Assembly (NCBI GenBank): GCA_002482845.1
Contig: DLGT01000038.1
Span: 4,922-68,921, forward strand
Length of the DNA stretch: 64,000 nucleotides
DNA from: Saprospiraceae bacterium UBA7687
GTDB taxonomy: Bacteria > Bacteroidota > Bacteroidia > Chitinophagales > Saprospiraceae
Direction: 5' to 3'
The number at the start of each line of letters is the position of its first letter. Position 1 is the stretch's first letter. The position numbers were made by a program, and so were the translations under genes. Positions 38,420 to 45,737 of this stretch are shown piece by piece. Under the pieces are notes generated by a model. It searched no databases and was not told where the DNA came from. It saw only the letters and a program-made list of their open reading frames with translations.

Positions 38420-38890
38420 CTACAAACCCACATTCCTTCTAAAAGCACAACCCAATTCCATAAATGAATCTGTTTTTGATACGCCGGGGATATTGTCTAT
38501 TTGGTCATAAAGAATCTTTCTCATATGTTCGTGATTTTTTGCAATAATGCGGATAAACAAAGTAAACGAACCCGTAATGTAATAACATTCTGTCACTTCA
38601 GGTATGGCTTTAAGTGCTTCGATGATTCGCTCAGAGTTATGGTCTTTGTCCAATGTCAGCCCAGTAAATGATGCCCAATCATAACCCATTTTTTTCTCAT
38701 CTAATATAGGTTTGATACCTTTTAGGATGCCATGTTCTATCAATTTATGCACGCGCTGATGAACCATCGTATTTGAAATGCCTATTTCTTGTGCAATGGC
38801 AGAAAATGCCATTCGTCCATCTTCTTCAAGAAATTTTAGGATTTGGACATCATATTGATCCAAGGATTGATTGATTAATTCATCAGACAT
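38420..38890 (-). CDS. Lrp/AsnC-family regulator
   Basis: 156 residues from the ATG at 38890 (MSDELINQSLDQYDVQI). The longer frame from 38938 adds an unlikely 16 residues. The N-terminal winged helix (AFSAIAQEIGISNTMVHQRVHKL) is followed by a RAM ligand-binding domain (ERIIEALKAIPEVTECYYITGS, IDNIPGVSKTDSF). Such proteins sense amino acids and control neighbouring catabolic genes. It is divergent from rocD, 138 bases away, which makes rocD the likely target. Confidence 0.93.
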   Translation of the reverse strand: MSDELINQSLDQYDVQILKFLEEDGRMAFSAIAQEIGISNTMVHQRVHKLIEHGILKGIKPILDEKKMGYDWASFTGLTLDKDHNSERIIEALKAIPEVTECYYITGSFTLFIRIIAKNHEHMRKILYDQIDNIPGVSKTDSFMELGCAFRRNVGL

Positions 38891-39028
38891 GCTAAAAATA
38901 TAATTAAATGCGCTAGTAAAAAATGAAATATGACGCAAATATCATAAAAAATAAGTCAAATTTACTATTATGTCAAAAATATCTTCTAACTTTGCAACAT
39001 TAATTGTAGAAATATCAAATATCATATC

Positions 39029-40318
39029 ATGAGCACACACACATCTTTGGTTTCCGAAAAAGCACAAATCTTAATTGACAAAGAAGATAAATACGGTGCA
39101 CACAATTATCACCCACTACCTGTAGTTTTGGAGCGAGGCGAAGGGATTTTTGTTTGGGATGTAGATGGCAAACGATATTTTGATTTCCTTTCTTCCTATT
39201 CAGCTGTTAATCAAGGTCATTGTCATCCAAGAATCATCAATGCACTCAAAACGCAAGCTGAAAAACTTACCTTGACATCTAGGGCTTTTCACAATAACCT
39301 ACTCGGTGAAGCAGAAGAATTTATGGCAAAGCTCTTTGGTTTTGACAAAGTGCTCATGATGAACTCAGGTGTTGAAGCCGTAGAAACGGCCATGAAACTC
39401 ACTAGAAAATGGGCATACACTGTCAAAGGCATTGAAACCGACAAAGCTAAAATATTATTTGCCAAAGGTAATTTCCATGGTAGGACACTGTCTGTCATTT
39501 CTGCATCCAATGATCCTTCGTCAAGGGTTGGGTTTGGACCATTTATCAGTGGTGTCGGTTCCATCCCATACAATGATCTGAATGCACTAAAAGAAGCTTT
39601 AGAAAATGATCCGAACATCGCAGGATTTATCGTTGAACCTATCCAAGGAGAAGCCGGTGTAGTAGTGCCTGATGCAGGATATTTAGCTGGAGTAGCTGCT
39701 TTGTGCAAAGCGTATAATGTGTTGTTTGTAGCCGACGAAATTCAGACAGGTATCGCAAGGACAGGAAGAATGTTGGCAACTTGTGGTAATTGCAATTGTA
39801 GCAATAATAATAGATGTGAACAAAAAGCCGACATTAAACCCGATATCCTTATTTTAGGAAAAGCACTTTCTGGTGGAGTATTTCCAGTATCAGCAGTATT
39901 GGCAAATGATCATATTATGTTGACTATAAAACCGGGTGAACATGGATCTACCTTCGGAGGCAATCCTTTGGCATGTGCGGTTGCCATTGAAGCTTTAAAA
40001 GTTGTCATTGACGAAAATCTTGCTGAAAATGCGGAGAAAATGGGTCAATTATTTAGAGAGGGACTAGAAAAAATAGCAGAAAGAAATAGATTGATCACCC
40101 TTGTGAGAGGCAAAGGACTACTGAATGCCATAGTCATTGATTCGGACGAAGATTCAGAATTGGCATGGAATATATGTCTAGAATTCCGTGACAATGGACT
40201 GCTTGCAAAACCTACGCATGGTAATAAAATCAGACTTGCGCCACCGTTAGTCATAAATGAAGCCCAAGTACAAGAAGCGTTAGATATAATTGAAAAATCA
40301 CTGAATGCATTTTTGTAA
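39029..40318 (+). CDS. rocD: Ornithine aminotransferase (class III PLP aminotransferase)
   Basis: 429 residues. It converts ornithine and 2-oxoglutarate to glutamate-semialdehyde and glutamate in arginine/ornithine catabolism. It opens with AHNYHPLPVVLERGEG, very characteristic of OAT. SGVEAVETAMKLTRKW and FHGRTLSVISAS follow, then VADEIQTGIARTG (PLP Asp) and LGKALSGGVFPVSAV with the Schiff-base Lys. A 15-residue insert rich in Cys and Asn (CGNCNCSNNNRCEQ) sits between the last two elements and could hold a metal. A -7 box TAACTTTG lies at 38987-38994. Confidence 0.94.
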   Translation: MSTHTSLVSEKAQILIDKEDKYGAHNYHPLPVVLERGEGIFVWDVDGKRYFDFLSSYSAVNQGHCHPRIINALKTQAEKLTLTSRAFHNNLLGEAEEFMAKLFGFDKVLMMNSGVEAVETAMKLTRKWAYTVKGIETDKAKILFAKGNFHGRTLSVISASNDPSSRVGFGPFISGVGSIPYNDLNALKEALENDPNIAGFIVEPIQGEAGVVVPDAGYLAGVAALCKAYNVLFVADEIQTGIARTGRMLATCGNCNCSNNNRCEQKADIKPDILILGKALSGGVFPVSAVLANDHIMLTIKPGEHGSTFGGNPLACAVAIEALKVVIDENLAENAEKMGQLFREGLEKIAERNRLITLVRGKGLLNAIVIDSDEDSELAWNICLEFRDNGLLAKPTHGNKIRLAPPLVINEAQVQEALDIIEKSLNAFL

Positions 40319-40356
40319 TTCTTTGATTGTGTCAAAATAAGTTGGCGGTAATTTAT

Positions 40357-40812
40357 TCAAATATTATAACCAATTTCTGATTTCAGTTCAGACATAACGA
40401 AGGAGCTTTGCACATTGCCAATATTGTCAAGTGAAGCTAGTTTTTTGCTCACAAAAAGTTGATATGCATCCATGTCATTTACGACTACTTTTAGCAAATA
40501 GTCATACATTCCTGCGATGTGGTAGCAATCCATTACTTCGTCAAAACCAATAATTTCTGATTGAAATTTTTCTATCAATTCTTGCTGATGATGTCGCAAA
40601 GATACATGACACATTACAGTAAGACCTAAGCCAAGTTTTTTTGCATCAAGACGTGCAAAGTACCCTTTTATGATACCATCTTTTTCCAATTTTTTTAGCC
40701 TTTCAAAGGTTGGAGTAGGGCTTAGGCTTATCCTATCGCTCAGATCTTTGATGGTTATTTTTGCATTTTCCTGTACTTCACGTAATATGGCTAAGTCGTA
40801 TTGGTCAAACAT
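40357..40812 (-). CDS. Lrp/AsnC-family regulator
   Basis: 151 residues. Its winged helix reads ITIKDLSDRISLSPTPTFERLKKL, followed by the RAM domain (GFDEVMDCYHIAGMYDYLLKVVV, DNIGNVQSSFVMSE). It is divergent from the Cys/Met-metabolism lyase at 40969 and is probably its regulator. A minus-strand -7 box TAGTTTTG is at 40850-40857. The protein is related to, but clearly distinct from, the other Lrp at 38420. Confidence 0.94.
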   Translation of the reverse strand: MFDQYDLAILREVQENAKITIKDLSDRISLSPTPTFERLKKLEKDGIIKGYFARLDAKKLGLGLTVMCHVSLRHHQQELIEKFQSEIIGFDEVMDCYHIAGMYDYLLKVVVNDMDAYQLFVSKKLASLDNIGNVQSSFVMSELKSEIGYNI

Positions 40813-40968
40813 AAAGATTATTATTCTAAAATAAAGAGATTTATAAAAGCAAAACTAATAAATTAATCTGAATTGGTGATTATTATTAGAATTATTTACT
40901 TATTTATTGATCTATAAATAGTGTATTTTATTTGTTATTACCTTTGTAGTAGAATAAATATATAAATC

Positions 40969-42228
40969 GTGAAACCTGTACACAACCATAACTTTAGTCC
41001 AGAATCATTGATGATGTCCTATGGATACAAGCCAGAATTATCCGAAGGAGCGATCAAATGTCCTATTTTTCAGACATCTACTTTTGTATTCAAAAACGCT
41101 GAAGAAGGCAAAGCTTTTTTTGAAGTAGCATATGGCATAAGAGAACAAAAAGCAAATGAAGAGCTAGGATTAATTTATTCTCGTCTTAATAATCCTGACT
41201 TAGAGATTTTGGAAAATAGACTTTGTCTGTGGGATAAAGCGGAAGAATGTGCCGTTTTCGAAAGTGGAATGTCAGCTATTACAACTGTACTTTTGGAGTT
41301 TTTAAAACCAGGTGATTTATTGCTTTATAGCATGCCTGTGTATGGAGGCACAGATCATTTTATAAATACATTTTTGCCTAAAATTGGCATTGATACCCTT
41401 GGTTTTAAACCTGATATGGATGAAAACACAATTTGTAATTTACTGAAGCAAACTGGAAAGGCAGATAAATTGGCCATGATATTTGTAGAAACGCCTGCCA
41501 ATCCTACCAATGCCATCATAGATATTGAAATGTGTCATAGGATTGCAAATAAATATACCACAGACGAGCAAAAAGTACTTACAGCTGTGGACAATACTTA
41601 CATGGGGCCACTCTGGCAACATCCATTACGACACGGGGCTGATTTAGTCATGTATTCTGCTACAAAATATATTGGTGGACATAGTGATGTCATTGCAGGA
41701 GCTGTACTTGGTAATGCAGTATTGATGAAAAGAGTGAAAACCCTTAGAACTTTTCTGGGCAATATGGCGAGTCCTAATACGGGTTGGTTACTCATGAGAA
41801 GTCTCGAAACACTGAAAGTAAGGATGGAACAGCAAGCAAAAAATGCAGAAAAAATAGCTGCTTATCTTTCGGCTCATCCCAAAGTAGAAAAAGTGTATTA
41901 TCTTGGATTGATATCGGAAAAGAGTCCTAATTATGATATGTATAAAAGGCAATATTTATCACCAGGTGCCATGTTGTCTTTTGACATTAAAGGTGGTGAA
42001 AAAGAAGCTTTTGTTTTTTTGAATAACCTTAAACTTATTCAACTTGCAGTAAGTCTAGGGAGTACAGAGAGTCTTGCAGAGCATCCTGCATCTATGACTC
42101 ATGCTGGGATAGAAGAGCGACATAGAATAGAAATGGGTATTACAGATAAATTGATCAGAATTTCAGCTGGCGTAGAAAATCATGAAGATATTGTTTGGGA
42201 TATAGATCAAGCTTTGGAGAAAGTGTAA
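40969..42228 (+). CDS. Cys/Met-metabolism PLP enzyme (methionine gamma-lyase or cystathionine gamma-synthase-like)
   Basis: 419 residues from a GTG. The trans-sulfuration enzyme fold is clear: SRLNNPDLEILENRL, AVFESGMSAITTVLL, AVDNTYMGPLWQHPLRHGADLV and the PLP Schiff-base Lys in MYSATKYIGGHSD (~residue 232). An SLGSTESLAEHPASMTH segment and a RISAGVE ending are also typical. Homologues are labelled cystathionine gamma-synthase family or methionine gamma-lyase; the divergent Lrp favours a catabolic lyase. The -7 box TACCTTTG at 40939-40946 precedes the start by about 23 bases. Confidence 0.9.
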   Translation: MKPVHNHNFSPESLMMSYGYKPELSEGAIKCPIFQTSTFVFKNAEEGKAFFEVAYGIREQKANEELGLIYSRLNNPDLEILENRLCLWDKAEECAVFESGMSAITTVLLEFLKPGDLLLYSMPVYGGTDHFINTFLPKIGIDTLGFKPDMDENTICNLLKQTGKADKLAMIFVETPANPTNAIIDIEMCHRIANKYTTDEQKVLTAVDNTYMGPLWQHPLRHGADLVMYSATKYIGGHSDVIAGAVLGNAVLMKRVKTLRTFLGNMASPNTGWLLMRSLETLKVRMEQQAKNAEKIAAYLSAHPKVEKVYYLGLISEKSPNYDMYKRQYLSPGAMLSFDIKGGEKEAFVFLNNLKLIQLAVSLGSTESLAEHPASMTHAGIEERHRIEMGITDKLIRISAGVENHEDIVWDIDQALEKV

Positions 42229-42244
42229 ATTAAACCTAACTTTG
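42214..42244 (+). promoter_or_regulatory. Promoter of the second Crp/Fnr gene, inside the 3' end of the lyase gene
   Basis: TTG (42214-42216), a 20-base spacer and TAACTTTG (42237-42244). The -33 box lies inside the last codons of the upstream gene. An inverted repeat TTGTCTT-N7-AAGACAA (42242-42262) starts at the -7 box and ends one base before the ATG, a possible autoregulatory site or leader hairpin. Confidence 0.5.
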
Positions 42245-42263
42245 TCTTAAATATAAAGACAAA

Positions 42264-42827
42264 ATGACCATTGAAACCATTTTAGACAATATATATCCTT
42301 TGCTGGAAGAATCGAAACAATTGGTAGCGCGGTTAGTAAAGGAAGTTTCTTTTCCCAAAGGATATATTTTATTAAAGGCAAATAAAATTGAAACTAGCAT
42401 TTACCTTGTCAAAAAAGGAATCGTGCGCGCTTATTCTGACCTTGATGGAAATGACATCACTTTTTGGTTTGGTCAAGAAGGCGACCCAGTGATCTCTATG
42501 AAAAGTTATGTATCCAATCAAAAAGGCTACGAAGATATCGAATTGCTAGAAGCTTGTACTTTTTATGAATTAAAAATTTCAGATTTACAAGATCTATTCC
42601 TTAAAGACATCCATATTGCAAATTGGGGAAGAAGATTTGCGGAGAAGGAATTAATCAAAACCGAAGAAAGACTCATTTCAAGGCAATTTAGACCTGCGAT
42701 AGACCGATATAAAGATTTGTTGAAAGATCATCCTGATTTAGTGCAGCGAGTTCCACTAGGTTATATTGCTTCTTATCTTGGTATCACACAAGTCAGTCTT
42801 AGTAGAGTGAGAGCAGAATTACGCTAA
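42264..42827 (+). CDS. Crp/Fnr-family regulator (short form)
   Basis: 187 residues. The N-terminal beta roll (GYILLKANKIETSIYLVKKGIVRAY; FWFGQEGDPVISMKSYVSNQKG) and C-terminal DNA-binding part (HPDLVQRVPLGYIASYLGITQVSLSRVRAELR) match the large Bacteroidota Crp/Fnr group that regulates stress or efflux genes. It has no Fe-S cysteines. It lies upstream of the SMR exporter on the same strand, separated by ~190 bases. Confidence 0.93.
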   Translation: MTIETILDNIYPLLEESKQLVARLVKEVSFPKGYILLKANKIETSIYLVKKGIVRAYSDLDGNDITFWFGQEGDPVISMKSYVSNQKGYEDIELLEACTFYELKISDLQDLFLKDIHIANWGRRFAEKELIKTEERLISRQFRPAIDRYKDLLKDHPDLVQRVPLGYIASYLGITQVSLSRVRAELR

Positions 42828-42899
42828 ATGTTTTGGGAAGATGAAAGAAAAAGAGACAAAAAAGCACTTAGATCATGACAATTATAATAATTATTTCGG

Positions 42900-42927
42900 C
42901 TTTGCGACTTAGTACCTTAGTGGCTAA
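42900..42927. repeat. Short degenerate 8-bp repeat
   Basis: Units CTTTGCGA, CTTAGTAC, CTTAGTGG and CTAA(A) follow each other with an 8-base period between the Crp/Fnr and SMR genes. Degenerate repeats of this texture are seen between genes in some Bacteroidota. No function can be assigned. Confidence 0.4.
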
Positions 42928-43018
42928 ATAATTCTTTTAAGCATGAATTCACTATTTAACATATGTAAAAAATTACCTCCATTAGATTCCCGACCTTTGT
43001 GCCATAAAACATTAAGCA

Positions 43019-43345
43019 TTGAATTGGATCATATTAATAATAGCAGGTTTATTTGAAGTGGCTTTTGCATTTTGTCTAGGTAAGGCAAGATCAGCTACAG
43101 GCCATGAAACGTATATGTGGTACACCGCTTTTTTGATTACACTTGGGATTAGTATTGGTCTCTTGGTACGTGCTACCCAAAGTCTTCCAATAGGCACAGC
43201 TTATGCAGTGTGGACAGGTATTGGCGCTGTTGGAACGGTGTTGGTTGGTATTTTGGTGTTTAAAGAACCAGCTACTTTTTTTAGATTACTTTGTTTGACC
43301 ACTCTGATAGCCTCCATCATAGGACTAAAATCAGTGTCAGCATGA
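43019..43345 (+). CDS. Small multidrug resistance (SMR) exporter, SugE/Gdx-like
   Basis: 108 residues with four membrane helices, read from a TTG that gives the normal MNWIILIIAGLFEVAFA start. The coupling Glu14 in helix 1 (GLFEVAF) and the helix-3 segment GTAYAVWTGIGAVGTV are conserved. The family includes guanidinium exporters (Gdx) and broad drug exporters (Qac). The helix-1 sequence resembles Gdx, but I see no guanidine riboswitch upstream, so the substrate is uncertain. It works as an antiparallel dimer driven by proton exchange. Confidence 0.88.
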   Translation: MNWIILIIAGLFEVAFAFCLGKARSATGHETYMWYTAFLITLGISIGLLVRATQSLPIGTAYAVWTGIGAVGTVLVGILVFKEPATFFRLLCLTTLIASIIGLKSVSA

Positions 43346-43366
43346 TGGTTTAATTTTATTGTATTG

Positions 43367-43448
43367 TTTCAATATATGAAAAAGTCCGTTTCAACAAATG
43401 AAAATATTTGAAAGGCAGCTTGAATATTTATATGCAACAACGTTGCAT
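43367..43448 (+). promoter_or_regulatory. Operator cluster before the flavoprotein gene
   Basis: Two copies of TTTCA-N5-TGAAA sit at 43367-43381 and 43389-43403, their centres 22 bp (about two helical turns) apart. A third, different inverted repeat, ATGCAAC-N3-GTTGCAT, lies at 43432-43448 and overlaps the promoter -33 box. The regular spacing suggests regulator binding sites. The regulator is not identified. Confidence 0.5.
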
Positions 43449-43472
43449 GTGGGAAATTAATAACTACCTTTG
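43443..43472 (+). promoter_or_regulatory. Promoter of the flavoprotein gene, Bacteroidota consensus
   Basis: TTG (43443-43445), a 19-base spacer and TACCTTTG (43465-43472). It rules out the upstream GTG at 43472 as the translation start, because that codon lies inside the promoter. Confidence 0.75.
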
Positions 43473-43531
43473 TGCTTTGTAATGGTGTCTTATGGTATCA
43501 TTACAATAATTCCAAATTTGAAATTGGAAAG

Positions 43532-44548
43532 ATGAACCCAAATCGTATGAATAGAAGACAAGTTATCAAACAAAGTATTATTGCATTGTCTGGCTTTGTT
43601 TGTTTCAATTCTTTTTCAATATTTTCAAATGTATATAAAATGCAAGAACATAATATTTTTGATGTAATCATCGTAGGTGGTAGTTATGCAGGTTTATCGG
43701 CAGGTATGGCACTAGGTAGATCACTACGAAAAGTGTTAATTATTGATAGTGGGAAACCTTGTAATGTGCAAACACCACATTCACATAATTTTATCACCCA
43801 AGACGGTGTGCCGCCTAATGAAATTGCCATGAAAGCGAGAGCTCAAGTTGAAAAGTATGATACAGTTACTTTTTATAATGACTTAGCAGTTTCAGGTAAA
43901 AAGGTAGGTGGGCATTTTGAAATTGAAACCCAAGCTGGAGATAAATTTAAAACTAGAAAATTGATTTTTGCCACCGGAGTAAAAGATATCATGCCTGATA
44001 TAGATGGATTTAGTGCTTGTTGGGGAAAATCTGTTATACATTGTCCGTACTGTCATGGATACGAATATATTCATCAACCTACTGGTATATTGGCGAATGG
44101 TGAAATGGCTTTTGAACTAGCAAAACTTATAAATAATTGGACAAAAGACTTAACGATTTTTACAAATGGTGATATCATGTTGGATAAAGAGCAGTTAAAT
44201 AAATTGTCTAAACACCATATTAAGGTGGTAAATACTGAAATAGAATCTTTGAACCATATTGACGGATATTTGAATGAGATAACAACCAAAAATGGAAAAA
44301 TATATGCTATAAATGTGTTGTATTCTCGGCCAACTTTCGTTCAACATTGTACCATTCCTCTATCATTTGGATGCGAACTCACTGAACAAAATCATTTAAA
44401 AGTGGATATGTTTCAAAAAACAAATATCCCAGGAATTTATGCTTGTGGTGATAATACAACCATGATGCGAGCGGTGGCTGCTGCCGTAGCATCGGGCAAT
44501 ATGGCGGGAGGAATGGCCAATAGGGATTTGATTATGGAAAATTTCTAA
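43532..44548 (+). CDS. Thioredoxin-reductase-like FAD-dependent oxidoreductase with N-terminal export-like segment
   Basis: 338 residues from the ATG at 43532 (MNPNRMNRRQV). The first ~35 residues carry RRQVIKQSIIALSGFVCF, a basic and hydrophobic stretch like a Tat or membrane signal. The FAD motif GGSYAGLSAG follows, then SGKPCNVQTPHSH and ATGVKDIMPDIDGF. The CPYCHGYEY motif holds a CXXC disulfide as in thioredoxin reductases, and a closing GDNTTMMRAVAAAVASGN binds FAD. The central NAD(P) half lacks a normal GxGxxA motif (reads GILANGEMA), so the electron donor is uncertain. Such proteins are annotated NAD(P)/FAD-dependent oxidoreductase. Confidence 0.88.
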   Translation: MNPNRMNRRQVIKQSIIALSGFVCFNSFSIFSNVYKMQEHNIFDVIIVGGSYAGLSAGMALGRSLRKVLIIDSGKPCNVQTPHSHNFITQDGVPPNEIAMKARAQVEKYDTVTFYNDLAVSGKKVGGHFEIETQAGDKFKTRKLIFATGVKDIMPDIDGFSACWGKSVIHCPYCHGYEYIHQPTGILANGEMAFELAKLINNWTKDLTIFTNGDIMLDKEQLNKLSKHHIKVVNTEIESLNHIDGYLNEITTKNGKIYAINVLYSRPTFVQHCTIPLSFGCELTEQNHLKVDMFQKTNIPGIYACGDNTTMMRAVAAAVASGNMAGGMANRDLIMENF

Positions 44549-44672
44549 ATGATGTAGCAAACTTTATTGAATATTCTTAAAGAGCGTAGTTATTGTATTT
44601 TTTCAAGATTTAATTTAGGATTTACCATTAACTATATCGATTTACCTTAATATTGTGTCTTAATACACGGGA

Positions 44673-45215
44673 ATGTTTGTACGTTTTGTATTTTTTGTCG
44701 GTTATTTGCTTCAATTTTGTGTGGTCAATGGTCAAGAGTCGGATTCATTGACTACACAAAGGATTAATGACTTATGGAAACGAAACTATTCTGACCATGT
44801 AACTGCCTTAATAGATATAAAAAAGCAGGAGATTTGGATCAATCAAAAGATGTTGTGTATGCGTGATACATTAGATGTTGCTACTCTTGAATACGCTGAA
44901 CCCAATATTATTAATATCCCAGATCTACAAAAAGTTTCTTACAAGATTAAGTCTTGTCAAAACATCCAAATGTTAGATAGTAGCCATGTCAGCATTTGTG
45001 TTCATTCAGCTCATCAAGATCCTAAAATAGGAGATGTCTGTATAGGAAAGACAAGCGAAAATGTTTATTTTGTTAATTATGGACATGTTTGTGGTGGGTT
45101 GATAAATTTTGAAAGAATGGCATTGTCTATCCCAAATGACTCGTTGGACTTTTTTAATTCGTTTGTATCTGATACAGATGGTCATACATGGATACCAATA
45201 AGTATTAAAAAGTAA
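44673..45215 (+). CDS. Exported protein of unknown function
   Basis: 180 residues. A hydrophobic N-terminus (MFVRFVFFVGYLLQFCVVNG) looks like a signal peptide with cleavage near residue 20. The mature part holds four cysteines (CMRD, KSCQNI, SICVHS, GDVCIG, VCGG region) but no motif I recognise. It is flanked by the flavoprotein gene (124 bases upstream) and the giant surface protein gene, and is probably a single gene. Confidence 0.7.
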   Translation: MFVRFVFFVGYLLQFCVVNGQESDSLTTQRINDLWKRNYSDHVTALIDIKKQEIWINQKMLCMRDTLDVATLEYAEPNIINIPDLQKVSYKIKSCQNIQMLDSSHVSICVHSAHQDPKIGDVCIGKTSENVYFVNYGHVCGGLINFERMALSIPNDSLDFFNSFVSDTDGHTWIPISIKK

Positions 45216-45737
45216 GATTAATTTATATTGTACGTACAATAAGATTATTGCGAAGTAGTATAATTATTACTTATGTAGTATTGATTCTATGTTTAATTTG
45301 GCTTACGATTATTGATTTTAAGATTTGCTATGAAATTTCGCAATAGAAGGATAAAACTTATTAACAAATATTATTCTGTATAAGTGGTTTGCATGTGATT
45401 TATACTAGTATTATATAACATAATTACATATTTACTTAAAATATAATTTATTTTAATGATTTTTATCATAAAATTATGTATTATAAAAATTAATTATATA
45501 CATTTGCGCTTCGTAGTAATTATACTACTAACCAACGAGATGATTTATAATAGATCCTGAATGATAATCAGGATGATTTGGCGCTGAATTCCAAACGCTA
45601 AAAATTACATTTACACATTCCTGATAGTCATAGTTAAATGATTGAAGATTCAATTTTCAATGTGTTTTCGGTTCACATTGTTTTGCGAAATTTGATAATA
45701 CTAGGTGCATTTTTATCTCATTTAAAACTTTTAGGTA
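45216..45737. other. Long AT-rich leader region of the giant surface protein gene
   Basis: 522 bases without a supported ORF. A -7 box TACATTTG at 45499-45506 is preceded 20 bases earlier only by a weak TATG. Transcription from there would give a 5' leader of about 225 bases. Within the leader, ATCCTGA-N7-TCAGGAT and GTAGT-N6-ACTAC form short stems. A 14-bp palindrome (ATTGTACGTACAAT, 45227-45240) follows the previous gene. Confidence 0.5.

Noticed and set aside
42828..43018. Possible guanidine riboswitch before the SMR exporter
   Set aside because: I could not find the conserved guanidine-I, -II or -III core motifs; only a degenerate 8-bp repeat is visible.
45227..45240. 14-bp palindrome ATTGTACGTACAAT after the unknown exported protein gene
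   Set aside because: Short palindromes of this kind occur by chance in AT-rich DNA; no promoter or gene start is near enough to support an operator call.
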